NCBI RefSeq assembly: GCF_954871325.1
Contig: NC_088777.1
Location: forward strand, 32,031,366 to 32,095,365
Length of the DNA stretch: 64,000 nt
Source of the DNA: Gordionus sp. m RMFG-2023
Taxonomy: Eukaryota > Nematomorpha > Gordioida > Chordodea > Parachordodidae
Direction: 5' to 3'
The notes beneath the pieces were generated by a model. That model made no database searches. It was not told the DNA's origin and saw only the letters and a list, made by a program, of their open reading frames with translations. The position numbers were made by a program, and so were the translations under genes. Shown here piece after piece: positions 61,300 to 64,000 of the stretch (position 1 is the first letter of the stretch; the number at the start of each line of letters is the position of its first letter).

Positions 61300-63102
61300 C
61301 TTGATGGAAGAAGATGTGGTGAAGGACATAGTCAATCCTCAAATAGTTCAAGATCTACATCAATCTCTGATCAAACTGAACCTTTTAATGCTAGACGGAA
61401 AAATTCTTTAATATGGAATCATTATCTCCATGATGCTAAAAAAGAAACAGCTAAATGTAAAATATGCAATGTGGAGATAATGTGCAAGAAAAAAACTACC
61501 TCAGCACTAATTAATCATAACAAAAGATTTCATCAAAAACAAAATAATACTATTAGAAACTATTTAAATGATATACCCAAAACAAATGCTGATGATGTTA
61601 AGCATTATTTATTAAAATTTTTGCTAAAGTCAAATATACCCTTTAAAATTCTCGCCACTCAGGAATTCAAGTCCTTCGTTAGAGCTTTAAATCCTGAAAT
61701 AAAAATATGCTCAATACCGTCAATTAAACTATATATGAATGAAATTTTTAATAAAGAATTCAATAAAGTTAAAATAATTATAAATAATTTAAAATGCCAA
61801 ATTAACTTTACAACTGATATATGGTCAAGCCCTACTAATGTACCATTTTTAGGGTTGACCTGCCACTTTATTGATGAAGAATGGGAGATGAAATCATTGT
61901 TATTGGATATAGTTCCATTTACTGATTCGCATTCTGGTGAAGATATTTACAGAGAGTTTTCTCAAATTATAAAAAATTATAATATCGACATAAGTAAGAT
62001 AGCAATTACTTGCGATAATGCTAGCTCTAATTCTACTTTCATAAAAATTCTTCGTATAAAACACCCAAATTGTGAAATTTTACATGTGCGATGTTTTGCA
62101 TATGTACTCAATTTAGTAGTACAGGAAATACTTAAGAAGTATACAGGCAAGTATCAAAATTAAGAACAATCATAAAGATTATTCGCAATTCTTTTACAAA
62201 GACAAATATTATGCAAAATGTGTGCTCCTCCCTACTTCCCCCTATGAAATATTTAAAATTAGACACATCCATCAGATGGAATAGCTCTTATTTAATGGTC
62301 GAAAGTGCTATTAAAATGAGAAGGGCTATTGATGAAGTTGTGACTCAGATATATGATGATATATCTGATATCGAAGAAAGAAAACTGAGCGAAGTAATTT
62401 AATTTAATTTACTAATTATTATTTTTTATCAGGATGATTGGACTACTTTAATAAACATACAAAACAAATTAAAGACTTTTTTTGATTTTACCGAAGATAT
62501 ATATGGTGACACATATCCTATCCTAAATCTTGTCATCCCTTTCTATGTTTCTTTAATCGAACATTTAAATTCATTTGATCTCGATTTTATAAACTATCAG
62601 TGCGATTGAGAAAATAGAAACATATTATAACTTAACAAATATTCACACTATATTATCAACAATACTGGATCCTAGACTAAAAATAAAATTTTTTGAGCAA
62701 CTACCATACATATAACATAGACACGACAAATCTATTAGAAAAATTTAAAGATGTATATAATGATTACAAAATAAAATATAATATTCAACATCAGTTAACC
62801 CAATAGTAAAACAAAATAACATCGCATCAGTATGTGAGGTGGAGACATATCTTAACGAAATAAGAATCAGTTCAAATAAGAGTCCCTTAGAATGGTGGAG
62901 ATTGCATGGGGATCGTTTTCCTGTGTTACCGAAAATGGCAGCTGATATATTGTCAATTCAGGGATCTTCGGCTTCATGTGAGCGGTTGTTCTCAATAGGA
63001 ACAAATATGATAATGAAAAATAGAATGTCTTTGAAGGAGGAAACTATTAGAAAGACTTTTTGCTTAAAAAATTGGATATTATCAAATTCGGATTTACTAT
63101 AA
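61300..63102 (+). CDS. hAT transposase with few breaks
   Basis: The transposase has a Ser-rich N-terminus. A BED zinc finger follows: SLIWNHYLHDAKKETAKCKI with CKIC and later HNKRFH (61406-61530). The first long frame continues through TTDIWSSPTNVPFLGLTCHF and ITCDNASSNSTFIKIL to 62160. After a frame change it goes on at 62211 with LDTSIRWNSSYLMVESAIKM, and a 39-nt intron (62394-62432, GTAATT...TATCAG) joins SE to DDWTTLINIQNKL. ILSTILDPRLKIKFFEQL (62655) and the C-terminal block PLEWWRLHGDRFPVLPKMAA, SSASCERLFSIG, KTFCLKNW complete it. I see two to four breaks (near 62160, 62600 and 62710-62830). The start codon is upstream of 61300 or in an unseen exon. Confidence 0.82.
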
Positions 63103-63533
63103 TTTTATATTTTTGTGTATTATTTTCTATTTTTATAAAATGAGATTATTGTACATTTTTAGAAAATTTTAATAAAATTTGAATATTAGATTGAAGAAAT
63201 AGTTTAAATATTTTTTTATAAGCAATTCTAATTCTAAAAATCGGATATTTTAGTCAATTTGTTTGGTTAACGTTATATGAAATCATTGGGTTTTATTTCG
63301 TTTATTTTCTATAAATTTTTATATTGTAATGACAATTAGTTTAGAGAATCCTTAAAAGTGTCATCTTTAAACATCTGTAAAATTTTTTTTGCAAAATATT
63401 TTATAAGCTTTAGAAAATTTTTCGAATCGAAACGAATAATGATTTTATTATTCTTACGAATACGAATAGCTGAATCGAAACGAATAATAGTATTATTCGA
63501 TTCGATTCGTTTTTTTGTAGGCCTAATCGTAGC

Positions 63534-64000
63534 TGATATTTTTAAAATTTTGCCATTTATTACCATATTGAATTAATTAATTTATGGATAACCATTTTGA
63601 ATTTATTAATCTATTAATAAAATTTATAACCATTTTGAATAAATTAATCTATAAATAAAATTTATATATTTGACGTCAATTTAAAACATAGTCTTTAGAG
63701 TTTATTAAGCACCGTCTAACCTACTATTTACTCTTAACCAATTCAAGAATTTATGAGTCATAAGTAAGGATTTTTCTTTTTATCTGACTATTTAGATATT
63801 AAATTTATATAGGTATTTTAACTATATAGATGAATAACAATAAGAAAATACAAATTCTCTTTTACCTAATGATTCCTTCCTTTCAATAAAAGAGGTAACC
63901 TTATTTCCTATATTCTTTTTAATTTAATATTCATTTATTTTGTTATAAGTCTATTTCAATTATATCGCACCAATAAAGGATCTGTATTAATTAATTTGTT
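63534..64000. other. AT-rich stretch without recognised gene
   Basis: No feature was recognised to the end of the window. Confidence 0.4.

Larger units (their letters stand above)
59290..63525 (+). mobile_element. hAT DNA transposon, large, nearly complete (ATTCGATTCG family)
   Basis: An element of 4236 bp with a perfect 8-bp duplication ATCGTAGC at 59282-59289 and 63526-63533. The ends are TAGGCCTAAAACGAAT and the inverse (TAGGCCTACAAAAAAACGAA). ATTCGATTCG/AATTATTCG repeats mark both ends (59300-59450 and 63420-63515). It contains a satellite at 59880-60900, a C-run with ATGCCACTG near 61150 (terminus of the CAGTGGCGT family, so probably a nested remnant) and a transposase gene. Confidence 0.93.

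Overview
This window looks like nuclear DNA of an animal, or a close relative of animals. It is extremely AT-rich and crowded with transposons. Two host genes can be read exon by exon, both clearly of animal type and both with introns down to about 40 nt. No tRNA, rRNA, operon or prokaryotic feature is present. The species cannot be named from sequence alone. Strong AT bias, tiny introns in conserved genes and heavy hAT load would suit a fast-evolving parasite such as a myxozoan, but that is only a guess.

Host genes. (1) HEATR5 (the Laa1/HEATR5A/B family of HEAT-repeat membrane-traffic proteins) lies on the minus strand. Its start codon is at 29315, and 15 exons run down to 9683 with matching phases at every junction; they encode about 913 residues, roughly the N-terminal 45% of the protein. 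The gene continues leftwards, where its exons are not resolved. (2) ERCC4/XPF, the catalytic subunit of the excision-repair nuclease, lies on the plus strand. It starts at 42732 and seven exons are found up to 58149. One exon between 48995 and 56396 is not found, and the nuclease domain lies beyond the window. The two genes are divergent, and the 13.4 kb between their start codons is almost all repeats.

Mobile DNA. Most large introns and the intergenic gap are filled with hAT-superfamily DNA transposons. Six have both ends and an 8-bp target duplication: 4690-7606, 20251-21152, 29839-33297, 38258-39428, 44095-46061 and 59290-63525. A seventh, 53396-55523, has both ends but no clear duplication. 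Most families carry their own GC-rich subterminal repeat (GAACCCGAACCG, GCCCGCCC, GGCCCGG, ATCGGCCGAT, ATTCGATTCG, GCCGCC), so they stand out as GC islands. Other repeats are a 3.3-kb foldback element with minisatellite arms, small MITEs, part of a LINE with a tRNA-like stretch beside it, a mirror-image pair of transposase remnants, several satellite-like tandem arrays and decayed gypsy-like retroelement fossils.

Layout. 1-4.6 kb: degenerate repeats. 4.7-7.6 kb: hAT with a nearly whole transposase. 8-9.4 kb: hAT scraps and a MITE. 9.7-29.3 kb: HEATR5 with transposon-filled introns (foldback at 11.2-14.5 kb). 29.6-33.9 kb: tandem array split by a nested hAT. 34.2-42.5 kb: retroelement fossil, mirrored hAT remnants, a cytosine-depleted tract. 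42.7-58.1 kb: ERCC4 with a satellite, hATs and retro-fossils in its introns. 59.3-63.5 kb: large hAT with an internal satellite.
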